Below, piece by piece: positions 8,880 through 17,882 of a DNA stretch of 64,000 nucleotides. Source of the DNA: Clostridiales bacterium Firm_14 (GTDB lineage: Bacteria > Bacillota > Clostridia > Saccharofermentanales > Saccharofermentanaceae); the NCBI GenBank assembly GCA_001604135.1, contig LVAT01000011.1, positions 1-64,000 of the forward strand, written 5' to 3'. The notes beneath the pieces were generated by a model. It made no database searches. It was not told where the DNA came from and saw only the letters and a program-made list of their open reading frames with translations. The position numbers and the translations under genes were made by a program. Numbering within the stretch: position 1 is the stretch's first letter; each line of letters opens with the position of its first letter.

Positions 8880-9037
8880 AAGTTGCTCGAATCTTTGCTA
8901 TACTCCGCTTCGCTCCGTGAAACACTTATCTCGCAACCCTTACTTTCAGTCAGTTCGCAATGTAACAAATTCGAAGCGAGCTTCAATTTGTTAATTGCTC
9001 CTGCCTGCAAGCAAGTTGCTCGATTGCGTGTTATAAT
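8880..9037 (+). promoter_or_regulatory. Two copies of a promoter-like module upstream of the hydratase gene
   Basis: AAGTTGCTCGA occurs at 8880-8890 and 9013-9023. In each case a -10-like hexamer follows after exactly 8 bases: TATACT at 8899-8904 and TATAAT at 9032-9037. The second has TG one base before it (extended -10). A 9+5 base-pair palindrome (8963-8993) lies between the copies. The shared block occupies the -35 area, so it may be an activator site. Confidence 0.5.
8963..8993. repeat. Intergenic palindrome with one bulge
   Basis: TAACAAATT and GAAGC on the left pair with GCTTC and AATTTGTTA on the right, with a single bulged C at 8972. There is no T-run after it, so it is not an evident terminator. 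It lies upstream of the hydratase gene promoter. Confidence 0.7.
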
Positions 9038-9072
9038 AATGCGCGAATTTATTAAATAAAGAGGTAGATACT

Positions 9073-11370
9073 ATGATTTCCACACTCGAAAACGGCGCTT
9101 GGCTCATTAACGGCGCAGAACTTATTGAAGATAAGGCAGGTGCGGCTGAAGCAGTCGCAGCAAAGTCCGGCAAGGCTGCTGACAAGGCATCCGCTAAGCA
9201 GGGCACCATCGCTTACGGCATCTTAAAAGATCACAACACATCAGGCAATATGGATCAGCTTAAGATCAAGTTCGACAAGCTGACTTCACACGACATCACA
9301 TATGTAGGCATCATCCAGACGGCAAGAGCTTCGGGCCTTGAGAAGTTCCCGATCCCTTACGTTCTTACCAACTGCCACAACTCACTTTGCGCAGTAGGCG
9401 GCACGATCAACGAGGATGACCACATGTTCGGTCTCACGGCTGCCAAGAAGTACGGTGGTATCTATGTACCTCCTCATCAGGCAGTTATCCATCAGTATGC
9501 AAGAGAGATGCTCGCTACTTGCGGCGGCATGATCCTCGGATCTGACTCACACACACGTTATGGTGCTCTTGGTACCATGGCTATGGGTGAGGGCGGTCCT
9601 GAGCTCGTTAAGCAGCTCCTCTCACAGACATATGACATCAAGATGCCTGACGTAATCGCTATTTACCTCACAGGCGAGCCGATGAAGGGCGTAGGTCCTC
9701 AGGACGTTGCTCTTGCTATCATCGGCAAGGTATTTAACTCCGGCTATGTAAAGAACAAGGTAATGGAGTTCGTTGGTCCCGGTGTGGCAAGCCTCTCTGC
9801 TGATTTCAGGATCGGCATCGACGTTATGACAACTGAGACAACATGCCTTTCTTCCATCTGGCAGACAGACGAGAAGACAAAGGAGTTCTTCGATATCCAC
9901 GGCAGATCAGGCGACTACAAGCAGCTCGCACCTGCTGACGTTACTTACTATGACGGCGCAGTTATCGTTGATCTTTCTACGATCAAGCCTATGATCGCTA
10001 TGCCTTTCCACCCGTCAATCGCTTACGAGATCGATTATGTAAATGCAAATCTCGAGCAGATGATCCACGAGACAGAGGAGAGAGCAAAGGTCTCTTTCGG
10101 CGACAAGATCGAGTATTCATTGAAGAACAAGATCGTTGACGGCAAGCTCCTTGTCGATCAGGGAATCATTGCAGGATGCGCAGGCGGCGGATTCGAGAAT
10201 ATCTGCGCTGCAGCTGACATCATGAAGGGCACTTATATCGGCGCTGACAAGTTCACGATGTCCATCTATCCTGCATCAACACCTATCTACATGGAGCTCG
10301 TTAAGAACGGCGTTGCCGCTACACTCCTTGAGACAGGCGCTATCCTTAAGACAGCATTCTGCGGACCTTGCTTCGGTGCGGGCGATACACCTGCAAACAA
10401 TGCATTCTCCATCCGTCACTCCACAAGAAACTTCCCGAACAGAGAAGGCTCCAAGGTTCAGAGCGGCCAGATCTCTTCCGTTGCACTCATGGACGCAAGA
10501 TCCATCGCTGCAACAGCTGCAAACAAGGGCGTTCTTACACCGGCTACAGCATTCACAGGCGAGCTTAACAACTACGCTTACACATTCGACGATAAGATCT
10601 ATAAGAACAGAGTTTTCGATTCCAAGGGCGTTGCTGATCCTAACACTGAGATCCAGTTCGGACCTAACATCAAGGACTGGCCGAAGATGGAAGCACTTCC
10701 TGAGAACCTTGTTCTCCAGGTCGTATCCGAGATCCACGATCCTGTTACTACAACAGACGAGCTCATTCCTTCAGGCGAGACATCTTCTTACAGATCCAAC
10801 CCGCTTGGCCTTGCAGAGTTCACACTCTCTAGAAAGGACCCTGAGTACGTTGGACGCGCTAAGAACATCCAGAAGGCTGAGACAGCGCTCGTTGCAGGCG
10901 AGAAGCCTTGTGAAGCTGTCGAGGGCCTCCACGATGTAATGCAGGTAGTAAAGAGCATCGTTTCTTTCGAGCACGGCGACGTTAAGGGCATCGGCTTCGG
11001 TTCCGTAATCTTCGCAGTTAAGCCAGGTGACGGTTCTGCAAGAGAGCAGGCAGCTTCCTGCCAGAAGGTGCTTGGCGGATGGGCTAACATCGCTAACGAG
11101 TACGCTACGAAGAGATACAGATCCAACCTCATCAACTGGGGTATGCTCCCGTTCATCATCGAAAAGGGCGACCTCCCGTTCGCAAACCTCGATTACATTC
11201 TCTTCCCGGGAATCAGAACGGCAGTCGAGACAAAGGCTGAGACGATCAGGGCAATCGCCATCAAGGGCAATGAGACAAAGGAATTCACTTTGACTCTGGG
11301 CGACCTCACAGACCGTGAGCGACAGATAATCCTTGACGGATGCCTCATCAATTTCAACCGCCAGAAATAA
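9073..11370 (+). CDS. Aconitase-family hydratase (aconitate hydratase or YbhJ-like)
   Basis: Protein of 765 residues of the aconitase superfamily, which isomerises or hydrates citrate-like acids. The three cysteines expected to bind the [4Fe-4S] cluster are present at C369 (AGCAGG) and C430/C433 (FCGPCFG). [12 protein letters not shown] and the swivel-domain region near the C-terminus fit. The opening ([10 protein letters not shown]) and overall length resemble the YbhJ-type hydratase more than classical AcnA/AcnB. Whether the substrate is citrate is open. It is monocistronic: promoter-like repeats lie upstream and a terminator downstream. Confidence 0.85.
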   Translation: MISTLENGAWLINGAELIEDKAGAAEAVAAKSGKAADKASAKQGTIAYGILKDHNTSGNMDQLKIKFDKLTSHDITYVGIIQTARASGLEKFPIPYVLTNCHNSLCAVGGTINEDDHMFGLTAAKKYGGIYVPPHQAVIHQYAREMLATCGGMILGSDSHTRYGALGTMAMGEGGPELVKQLLSQTYDIKMPDVIAIYLTGEPMKGVGPQDVALAIIGKVFNSGYVKNKVMEFVGPGVASLSADFRIGIDVMTTETTCLSSIWQTDEKTKEFFDIHGRSGDYKQLAPADVTYYDGAVIVDLSTIKPMIAMPFHPSIAYEIDYVNANLEQMIHETEERAKVSFGDKIEYSLKNKIVDGKLLVDQGIIAGCAGGGFENICAAADIMKGTYIGADKFTMSIYPASTPIYMELVKNGVAATLLETGAILKTAFCGPCFGAGDTPANNAFSIRHSTRNFPNREGSKVQSGQISSVALMDARSIAATAANKGVLTPATAFTGELNNYAYTFDDKIYKNRVFDSKGVADPNTEIQFGPNIKDWPKMEALPENLVLQVVSEIHDPVTTTDELIPSGETSSYRSNPLGLAEFTLSRKDPEYVGRAKNIQKAETALVAGEKPCEAVEGLHDVMQVVKSIVSFEHGDVKGIGFGSVIFAVKPGDGSAREQAASCQKVLGGWANIANEYATKRYRSNLINWGMLPFIIEKGDLPFANLDYILFPGIRTAVETKAETIRAIAIKGNETKEFTLTLGDLTDRERQIILDGCLINFNRQK

Positions 11371-11389
11371 TAACGAAACAATTTTGGTG

Positions 11390-11425
11390 TAGGCTGCTTT
11401 TATAGGAAGCAGCCTATTACTTTTT
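11390..11425 (+). terminator. Intrinsic terminator of the hydratase gene
   Basis: A ten-base perfect stem TAGGCTGCTT/AAGCAGCCTA with a 7-base loop is followed by TTACTTTTT. It ends only 17 bases before the yitT start codon, leaving little room for a separate yitT promoter. Confidence 0.85.
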
Positions 11426-11441
11426 GTGCGAAAATAAGAAT

Positions 11442-12377
11442 ATGCCGACACCTGTAAAAAGAAAAAGACAACCAAAGCAGATTACTTTCGAGTACATATT
11501 CAAGCAGTGGATTGCGCCGCTGTTCATGATAACCGTGGGCGCTGTTATCGCTGCATTCGCGCTCGAAGAATTCTTAGTCCCTTTTACGATCTTAGACGGC
11601 GGTGTTGTCGGTATCTCGATGATCATAAGCCAGCTGTCAGGGATCCCTCTGGGTGTTTTGACGATCGCTCTTAATATTCCTTTCATGATCGTAGGCTTTA
11701 AGCGCCTTGGCATGAGATTCCTCGTTAAGGCGATATATGCGATGGTAGTATTCTCAAGCTTTCTCGGCGTTTTCGAGCATATGAAGGCGGTAACGGAGCA
11801 GGAGATCCTTGTAGTCGTATTCGGAGGCGTATTGCTCGGTATTGGCGTCGGATTGATCTTAAGATACGGCGGGTGCTTAGACGGCACGGAGATCGTTGCG
11901 ATGCTTTTATCGCACCACATGGAATTCTCTGTAGGCCAGATCGTATTGTTCTTCAACATCATTATCTATGCTGTCGCAGGACTCCTTTTCGGACCAGACA
12001 GAGCCTTGTATTCGCTCCTTACGTACTTCATTACTTCGAAGGTAATAGACATCGTCGAGAACGGAATGGAGCAGGGCAAGTCCGTAATGATCATTACAGA
12101 TCACGGCAAGGATATCGCAGATAAGATCTATTCGCAGCTCGGAAGAACATGCACGCAGATGGAAGGCAAGGGAATGGTCAGTAACGGCAAGAAGACAGTG
12201 CTTTACTGCGTCATCACTAGAGTCGAAGTGCCTGCGATCAAAAAGATAATCAACGATGCGGATGTATCGGCGTTCATGACGATCTCAGACGTTTCAGAGA
12301 TAGTCGGAAATCACATCAAGAAAAAGAAAGCGCCGGTTCACAAACAAGAAGTCATCAAAAAAGGACGTCCAAGCTGA
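11442..12377 (+). CDS. YitT family membrane protein (DUF161 with C-terminal DUF2179)
   Basis: Protein of 311 residues with five or six membrane helices, then a soluble C-terminal domain (SVMIITDHGKDIADKIYSQ) of the DUF2179 type with GKGMVSNGKKTVLYCVITR. The family is abundant in Firmicutes and has no agreed function. Glycine-rich GGVLLGIGVGLILRYGG is typical. A TTG at 11424 is in frame but lies in the upstream terminator T-run, so ATG 11442 is preferred. Its stop codon lies in the loop of its own terminator. Confidence 0.85.
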   Translation: MPTPVKRKRQPKQITFEYIFKQWIAPLFMITVGAVIAAFALEEFLVPFTILDGGVVGISMIISQLSGIPLGVLTIALNIPFMIVGFKRLGMRFLVKAIYAMVVFSSFLGVFEHMKAVTEQEILVVVFGGVLLGIGVGLILRYGGCLDGTEIVAMLLSHHMEFSVGQIVLFFNIIIYAVAGLLFGPDRALYSLLTYFITSKVIDIVENGMEQGKSVMIITDHGKDIADKIYSQLGRTCTQMEGKGMVSNGKKTVLYCVITRVEVPAIKKIINDADVSAFMTISDVSEIVGNHIKKKKAPVHKQEVIKKGRPS

Positions 12378-12393
12378 GACGTCCTTCTTTTTT
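12361..12393 (+). terminator. Intrinsic terminator overlapping the yitT stop codon
   Basis: AAGGACGTC (12361-12369) pairs with GACGTCCTT (12378-12386), followed by CTTTTTTT. The left arm is coding sequence and the TGA stop is in the loop. Confidence 0.85.
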
Positions 12394-12396
12394 AAA

Positions 12397-13023
12397 TTAG
12401 ATTTTCGGAAACACCGGTTCTTTTTCCTTCTTGAACATCGGTATCTTTGTGTTAATGAGGATCACGCAGATGAGACCTGTGACTGCCAGGCTGATGCCGA
12501 CAGGTAAAGCGTATTTAACGGATACCTGCAGATAACCTAATACCACTCTGATCCGTGCTAAAACCCGGAACAGTGAAGAGAGGTTACTGAACTTTGTGAA
12601 GGATTCTTGAGTGAGCGTAAGTGAATTCAGTGACTGGAAAATGCCGGTAAAAAGAACGATGACCGAAGCGATGATATATAAGACCTTTGCCGGTTTTGTG
12701 CGGCCCTTAGCGCCTTTGAAGATGCATTTGCCGATAAGCTTGCCAAGGAAATACAGAACAACACAGATAACAGGTGCTGTGATGGCTGAGAGCGCTATCA
12801 GATTGATCTTCTGGATCTTAAAGATTCCAAATGGATTGATCAAGCGGGCTAAAGTGCCGGACTTCATTTTCGCGAAAACAAAACACCACAAGAAAGAAGT
12901 GCCTGCTATTTCCGTAATGATTATTCCCGGAATGAACGAGAACTTGATCTTCGGATCGAGAATAAAAAACAAAAATGCAGCCAAAAATAAAACACAATAG
13001 ATCATCATGCCATGCATAAACAT
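12397..13023 (-). CDS. Uncharacterised membrane protein
   Basis: Not recognised. The 208-residue product has about five or six hydrophobic helices (MFMHGMMIYCVLFLAAFLFF, SAITAPVICVVLYFLGKLIG, VLYIIASVIVLFTG) and a short charged C-terminus (FKKEKEPVFPKI). The frame is open 27 codons further, but ATG at 13023 is preceded by GGGGGA with a suitable spacer. It faces yitT convergently. No conserved catalytic motif is visible. Confidence 0.6.
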   Translation of the reverse strand: MFMHGMMIYCVLFLAAFLFFILDPKIKFSFIPGIIITEIAGTSFLWCFVFAKMKSGTLARLINPFGIFKIQKINLIALSAITAPVICVVLYFLGKLIGKCIFKGAKGRTKPAKVLYIIASVIVLFTGIFQSLNSLTLTQESFTKFSNLSSLFRVLARIRVVLGYLQVSVKYALPVGISLAVTGLICVILINTKIPMFKKEKEPVFPKI

Positions 13024-13136
13024 AGAATTATCCCCCTGAATAATAAAAGCAAAAATCCCTATCCCAAAAGTAATATTATTATTTGATAAAACGCTGAAAG
13101 TCAATATAAATCGGTGTTAGAGCATTATTGGCAACA

Positions 13137-13164
13137 AAAAGGACGCCTCTGATGAGACGTCCTT
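13137..13164 (-). terminator. Intrinsic terminator of the 57-residue protein gene
   Basis: On the minus strand an 11-base stem with one mismatch (AAGGACGTCTC against GAGGCGTCCTT) and an ATCA loop runs into a stretch of T. It lies 23 bases after the stop of the gene. Confidence 0.8.
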
Positions 13165-13186
13165 CATAATCAGTTTCTCTGAATAA

Positions 13187-13360
13187 TTACTTTTTGCCGA
13201 TAGCGCCGTTGATAGCGTCAACGTCAGGAAGATCAACGCCGACTTTCTTCTCAACCTTGTCGATAGCGTCATTAGCTATCTTCTTTGCATTCTCGTCCTT
13301 TGCGATAGCGCTGACTGCATCCTGAGCAGCACCTACAGCCTTGTTGATATCTAAGTCCAT
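13187..13360 (-). CDS. Small helical protein of 57 residues, unknown
   Basis: Not recognised. The product is almost entirely alpha-helical by composition (AVGAAQDAVSAIAKDENAKK, then DKVEKKVGVDLPDV). GGAGG lies at a proper distance before ATG 13360, and the gene has its own terminator, so it is likely real although short. A longer upstream reading frame exists but has no ribosome binding site. It diverges from the kinase operon, sharing about 177 bases. Confidence 0.65.
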   Translation of the reverse strand: MDLDINKAVGAAQDAVSAIAKDENAKKIANDAIDKVEKKVGVDLPDVDAINGAIGKK

Positions 13361-13537
13361 AAAAGGCACCTCCATATTTTTTGATATAATCATTCTATCA
13401 CTATTGATTCGTATTGGAATAAATATCGTTATCGTGCCACGATTTTCATTAAGTTCATGTATGGTCATAAAGAAGTCACAACTTTTTTCTATACTCACGA
13501 TGAACGAAGACGGATGTCGTGGAAAGGAACAAAGAAG

Positions 13538-15187
13538 ATGAAAAAGAATTATTTGGGATTTGGGTTAGTTTACTGTGTTTTGGCACTTGTAATCTTCTCG
13601 GTATTGATGTCGTTTTATACAAAGAAAAAGATCGATGTTGTAAATGAAGGTATGCGTAACATTGCTCTTTTCCCTGAAATATCAATGGGCAATTCCGAAA
13701 ACGGAACTCCGGAATCACTGGCACATAATGCTGTCAACTCATGGAAATTTCTGTCATTCGTCGGTGATGACGTAGGCTTTTACTCTTCTATAGTTGATAC
13801 CGAAAATAATGGCAGGGTAATGTTTGAGTCACAGGATTTTCTGGCATTCCGTTATTATGGTGAGGTTGAAACTGAGGTTATTGAGGATTCCTCTGACAGA
13901 TATGAAGCGAAGGATACTCAGCTGGTTCCCGGTTCTACCAGATTTATGTTTTTTGAAGAGCCGCTGACACTGTCAAAGGACGAGGTTTCAAACTTCCGCT
14001 TCCCGCGCGGAAAAGATATTACGGTAGCAGGTGCGAGATGCGATGATACATTCGTTTACGGAGGCACGTTTACTTTTTCTTTTGATGACAAGGTCAAGAC
14101 ATTAAATATTGCTGAGCCTGAAGTTGTCAATGAAGAGAAGGGCGTTCCTTATGAGGAGTGGATCGTAAGGCTCGATGAGATCGAGTATTATTCCTTGGGC
14201 GGGAATTCCGGAATAAACAAAAAGGCTCATAGACTTAGCGATGCATATGTTGCTAAGCACTTAGACGGCCAAGTTCCTGCCGGCCGTAATGTCAAGGAAG
14301 GGATTTTCACTACGACTGCTTCGGTAATCTTTGTTCACGATAAAGGACATTACCTTCTTACTTATTATTTCGTAACAAATCCGCTCCTGATCGTCATCAG
14401 AGATAATTTGTGGGTTTATATCTTGTCCGTTCTGGCTCTGGTTTTCGTAGAAGCTGTAATCATTTATGCAGTAAGAAAGCTCTACCTTAATCAGAAGAGA
14501 TTCGAATTAAGGAGCGAAAAGCTTACGAAGGGCATCGCTTACGATCTGCAGGGACCTCTGTCTGTTACCAGGGAATATCTGGATAAATGGGAAAACGTAG
14601 ACGAGGAAAAGCGCCCTGAGTATTCGGAAAAGATAATATCTGAAGTTGACCATATGTCATCTATGGTTACAAGGCTTCTCGAACTGTCTAAGATACAGGA
14701 CGGCAGCGTTAAGCTGAACCGTGAGGATGTTGATCTCCTTCTTCTTGCCCAAAACATAAAGAAGAGAAACAAGGAATCGATATTGAAAAAAGATATCGAT
14801 ATGGTGATCGAGACAGATGAAAGAGCTGAAAACTATACTGTGTTTGCAGATCTCGAGATGATGTACATAGTTATAAACAACTTCATGACAAACGCAATAA
14901 AGTACTGCGAGCACACGATCAGGATCAGGCTGAAAAAATACAGAAATTCAATAGAATTCAGCATCACGAATGACGGTGCAGGAATCGAAAAAACCGATCT
15001 GGAAAAAGTATGGGACGTTCTTTATAACTCCAAGAAGAACAAGTCAGAACAGGATGAAAACAGCGGTGTAGGCCTTTCTGTCGTAAAGAGCATTCTTGAT
15101 GCCCATAACGCAAAGTGCGGATGCTATAGCGGCTTTAAAGGAACGAATTTCTGGTTTTCGATGGATGCATATGAGGAAGAAAAATGA
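13538..15187 (+). CDS. Sensor histidine kinase-like protein lacking the phospho-acceptor histidine
   Basis: Membrane sensor of 549 residues: helix about 6-26, large extracellular domain about 28-285, second helix about 288-312, then dimerisation and ATPase domains. The H-box reads KGIAYDLQGPL, so Tyr335 (codon TAC at 14540) replaces the histidine, and QGP replaces the usual K/R-TP. The ATP domain looks intact: NNFMTNAIKY (N-box), NDGAGI (G1), SGVGLSVV (G2). It is probably a regulatory partner of the next kinase, overlapping it by four bases. ATG 13538 is chosen because GGAAAGGA lies before it; the frame is open to 13457. Confidence 0.85.
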   Translation: MKKNYLGFGLVYCVLALVIFSVLMSFYTKKKIDVVNEGMRNIALFPEISMGNSENGTPESLAHNAVNSWKFLSFVGDDVGFYSSIVDTENNGRVMFESQDFLAFRYYGEVETEVIEDSSDRYEAKDTQLVPGSTRFMFFEEPLTLSKDEVSNFRFPRGKDITVAGARCDDTFVYGGTFTFSFDDKVKTLNIAEPEVVNEEKGVPYEEWIVRLDEIEYYSLGGNSGINKKAHRLSDAYVAKHLDGQVPAGRNVKEGIFTTTASVIFVHDKGHYLLTYYFVTNPLLIVIRDNLWVYILSVLALVFVEAVIIYAVRKLYLNQKRFELRSEKLTKGIAYDLQGPLSVTREYLDKWENVDEEKRPEYSEKIISEVDHMSSMVTRLLELSKIQDGSVKLNREDVDLLLLAQNIKKRNKESILKKDIDMVIETDERAENYTVFADLEMMYIVINNFMTNAIKYCEHTIRIRLKKYRNSIEFSITNDGAGIEKTDLEKVWDVLYNSKKNKSEQDENSGVGLSVVKSILDAHNAKCGCYSGFKGTNFWFSMDAYEEEK

Positions 15188-16473
15188 AGAAACAATATAT
15201 AAGATACGGAGCGGTTTTCTGCATTGTTGTGCTGCTGGCATTTTCGATAGCATTTGTTATTTTTACCAAGAACAAAATAGATGACTTTAACTTGCATTTC
15301 AATCTGCCTTTTGTAACAGCAAACATTGATTATCATGCTGATAACGCTGACGGACAGCTGGAAGAGCAGGTAATCAGATCGTGGAATTACTATCTCACAT
15401 ATGAATATGCGGACCGCACTGGCTTTTATTCTTCGATAACAGATGTTAACAGCGGTGAGGTTATCCTTGATTCTTTTGAACAGGGAATACACAAAGGCGA
15501 TGCGGAAATTGAAAAGCTAAATAGAATGGCTTACGAGGCAGGCATAGAAGGAGAAAAGGTTTATAAAAAATATTCCGGCGTAAATGCTAAAAAAGGAATA
15601 TTTACATCGACATCAGTGCTGATCAGTCAGGCTAAAGAAGGCGATATCCATGTTTCGTACTGCATAGCAGGAAAACCTTTGGCAAGCGTTATTAAGACCA
15701 ATGCCCTGACTTATATATTTATGCTCTTGGGATTTATCATTCTTGAGGCTTTGATAGTTGTCTCTTTCGTCATGCTCTATAAAAATCAAATGAACTATGA
15801 GATCAGGAACCAGAAGCTTACAAGGGGCATTGCGCATGAATTAAAGACGCCTCTGGCTGTTACAAAAGCAACCGTTGAGAACTGGGATTATTTCGATGAT
15901 GACCGCCGTAAGGATTATTCGAAAAGGATCGTAAACGAAGTCGATCACATGTCTGACATGGTGGGAAAGCTCCTCGATGTCTCGAAGATAAAAGAAGGCG
16001 GCAATAAGATCAATAAAGAAGCAATTGACCTGAAGGAACTGACTGAGGATACTATCAAAAGGAACGGTGAGCTGATCCGTGAAAGAAATATCACGATTAC
16101 GTTTAACCGCGACGAAAAGCCCTATATGGTGTTTGCAGATCCTGAAATGATGAATATGGTATTAAGCAACTTCATGTCGAATGCGATCAAATACTGCGAT
16201 CACATCATCATGATCCAGCTTAACAGGAACGGCCGTAAAATAGATTTCAGCATCACTAATGATGGTGCTAAGATAGAGAAAAAGGATCTGGACAAGATCT
16301 GGGATATCTTCTATACGACAGACAAGGCCAGAACTGACAGAATGAGCAGCAGCGGTGTCGGTCTCTCGGTCGTAAAGAGTATCTTAGATGTCCACAAGGC
16401 TGAATACAGCTGCGTAAGCGGCGATAAGGGAACTGAGTTTAAGTTCTCGATGCCTGCTTATGAAACGGCCTGA
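15184..16473 (+). CDS. Sensor histidine kinase
   Basis: Paralogue of the preceding protein, 429 residues: helix about 8-27, extracellular domain about 30-175, helix about 178-198, then kinase core. The H-box RGIAHELKTPLAV contains the phospho-acceptor His218. N-box NFMSNAIKY and G2 SGVGLSVV are present. The G1 box is NDGAKI, with Lys363 in place of the second glycine; related Firmicute kinases tolerate change there. Both external domains share the patterns SWxxx..GFYSSI and KGIFT, so they are related folds. Its target is most likely the regulator encoded 23 bases downstream. Confidence 0.92.
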   Translation: MKKQYIRYGAVFCIVVLLAFSIAFVIFTKNKIDDFNLHFNLPFVTANIDYHADNADGQLEEQVIRSWNYYLTYEYADRTGFYSSITDVNSGEVILDSFEQGIHKGDAEIEKLNRMAYEAGIEGEKVYKKYSGVNAKKGIFTSTSVLISQAKEGDIHVSYCIAGKPLASVIKTNALTYIFMLLGFIILEALIVVSFVMLYKNQMNYEIRNQKLTRGIAHELKTPLAVTKATVENWDYFDDDRRKDYSKRIVNEVDHMSDMVGKLLDVSKIKEGGNKINKEAIDLKELTEDTIKRNGELIRERNITITFNRDEKPYMVFADPEMMNMVLSNFMSNAIKYCDHIIMIQLNRNGRKIDFSITNDGAKIEKKDLDKIWDIFYTTDKARTDRMSSSGVGLSVVKSILDVHKAEYSCVSGDKGTEFKFSMPAYETA

Positions 16474-16496
16474 AAGGCTTAAAAGGGAAGTATCAA

Positions 16497-17174
16497 ATGT
16501 ATCGGATTTTGCTTGCAGAAGATGAGGTTACATTAAGAGAAGTCGTTGAAGTCTTCTTCCAAAAAAACGGATTTGAGATCGATGCGGTAGATAACGGAGC
16601 TGACGCCTGTACCTTAGCGGACAGGCAGAAGTATGACCTGGTCATCCTCGATATCATGATGCCGGGCAAGGACGGAAAGGAAGTTTGCCGTTACATCAGA
16701 TCCAAGTATGACGTGCCGATCATCTTTCTGACTGCGCTGGGTGAGGAGTGCGATATCATCTCAGGCTATGAGATCGGGGCAGATGAATATGTCATCAAGC
16801 CTTTCTCTACAAAAGTACTGCTTATGAAGGCAAATGCCCTGATCAGCAGATACCACGGGCTTCTGGCAAAGAACGGCTGTCTTGTAATTGATGAGATCAC
16901 GATAGACCCTGCAAGGCATATCGTAAGCATCGACGGTAAGACAATAAATCTGGCCCCAAAGGAATATGATCTGCTGCTCATGTTTATCGATCACAAGGAC
17001 CTTGTCCTGACACGTGACCAGATCCTTGATAATGCGTGGAATTCTGATTTTGAAGGCTATGACAGGACTGTGGATTCTCATATTAAGAAGCTGAGAAAAG
17101 CTCTCGGAAAAGCCGGCTATCATATTGAGACAGTGATCAAGACAGGATATGTTTGGAAGAGCGGCAAGAAGTAA
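16497..17174 (+). CDS. OmpR/PhoB family response regulator
   Basis: Protein of 225 residues. The receiver domain (1-115) carries the acidic pair in LLAEDEVT, the phosphorylated Asp in LVILDIMMPGKDG, the Thr in IFLTALG and the Lys in YVIKPFS. The C-terminal winged helix (about 128-222) has APKEYDLLLMF and YDRTVDSHIKKLRKALG. It is the output partner of the two upstream kinases. Its target genes cannot be told from the window. Confidence 0.95.
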   Translation: MYRILLAEDEVTLREVVEVFFQKNGFEIDAVDNGADACTLADRQKYDLVILDIMMPGKDGKEVCRYIRSKYDVPIIFLTALGEECDIISGYEIGADEYVIKPFSTKVLLMKANALISRYHGLLAKNGCLVIDEITIDPARHIVSIDGKTINLAPKEYDLLLMFIDHKDLVLTRDQILDNAWNSDFEGYDRTVDSHIKKLRKALGKAGYHIETVIKTGYVWKSGKK

Positions 17175-17215
17175 CATAAATTAAAAGTTCAGAGATTAAA
17201 GCTGATGTTCCTCAG

Positions 17216-17374
17216 TTAATCATCCGGCATTTCGAGACTATAGGGGGGAGGATTTGCCGGGGACTTAACGAAATATGGTAGAAAAAGCCGGAATAAAAGC
17301 ATTGCTAAAAGCAGTACTAATCCTAAGACAATAACAACAGATATCTTCACACCGCTTTTTTCAGATTTGCTCAT
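17216..17374 (-). CDS. Unlisted 52-residue single-pass membrane peptide
   Basis: Not recognised. Starting at ATG 17374 the product opens MSKSEKSGVK, continues with one long hydrophobic helix (ISVVIVLGLVLLLAMLLFRL) and ends with a short tail rich in proline (NPPPYSLEMPDD). AGGA lies six bases before the start, with a stronger GGGAGGA a little further up. It is 61 bases downstream of the DUF3021 gene on the same strand, so it is probably the last gene of the hydrolase-LytTR-DUF3021 operon. Topology and ribosome binding site make it a credible small protein. Confidence 0.6.
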   Translation of the reverse strand: MSKSEKSGVKISVVIVLGLVLLLAMLLFRLFLPYFVKSPANPPPYSLEMPDD

Positions 17375-17435
17375 ATGATATCCTGTCCTCCCATCTGATG
17401 TTAATGAATCTGTAATAAGTGCAGCATCACAACGG

Positions 17436-17882
17436 TTATTCGTTTTTCCCTGATGCTTTAGCCTGATATTTCTTAAGATCTTCAGTCATTATATTAGCAG
17501 TCTTAAGGTCTATAAGCCACCCGAAAAAATTTACCAGAACATAGATGATCATTACGCTTGCTGCTACTGCAATTATCTGCGGGAACACATCATATTCAAT
17601 GCCTCTGAACCTGCCGAACATGAAGGCGATGATGAGAACAACGATAAGGAGCATCTGAATGATCTCTCTTATTATCGTCTGCTTCATCGTGAGTTCCTTT
17701 TTGGAATACATGATAAGGCCGGGAAGACTTCCGATTACTCCATAGATCAGAGGATACGCAAAAGCTTCGTAACCGAATTTGAGGTCAGGCTCCAATAAGC
17801 ATCCCAGTATGAATATCGCGAGGTCGATAAGCGTGACGGAAATAAAAAAGGCTGCAAGCTGTGATCTGAAACGTTCTTTCAT
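17436..17882 (-). CDS. DUF3021 family membrane protein
   Basis: Protein of 148 residues with four membrane helices (FISVTLIDLAIFILGCLL, LIYGVIGSLPGLIMY, IIQMLLIVVLIIAFMFG, IIAVAASVMIIYVLVNFFG), matching DUF3021. Genes of this family usually sit beside a LytTR regulator, as here, with a four-base overlap. By analogy with LytTR regulatory systems of streptococci the membrane protein may restrain the regulator; this is inference. Confidence 0.85.
   Translation of the reverse strand: MKERFRSQLAAFFISVTLIDLAIFILGCLLEPDLKFGYEAFAYPLIYGVIGSLPGLIMYSKKELTMKQTIIREIIQMLLIVVLIIAFMFGRFRGIEYDVFPQIIAVAASVMIIYVLVNFFGWLIDLKTANIMTEDLKKYQAKASGKNE

Noticed and set aside
10313-10939. Long open frame of 208 codons overlapping the hydratase gene
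   Set aside because: It is a Ser/Leu/Arg-rich frame-shifted reading of a strongly coding gene and has no ribosome binding site.
10771-11475. Minus-strand frame of 234 codons opposite the end of the hydratase gene
   Set aside because: It runs through the hydratase terminator and the start of yitT and is rich in Ser/Leu/Cys, as expected for an antisense shadow.
16264-16284. Loss of function in the second kinase from Lys in the G1 box
   Set aside because: The position varies among related Firmicute kinases with NxGxxI motifs, and all other boxes are intact, so this alone is weak evidence.
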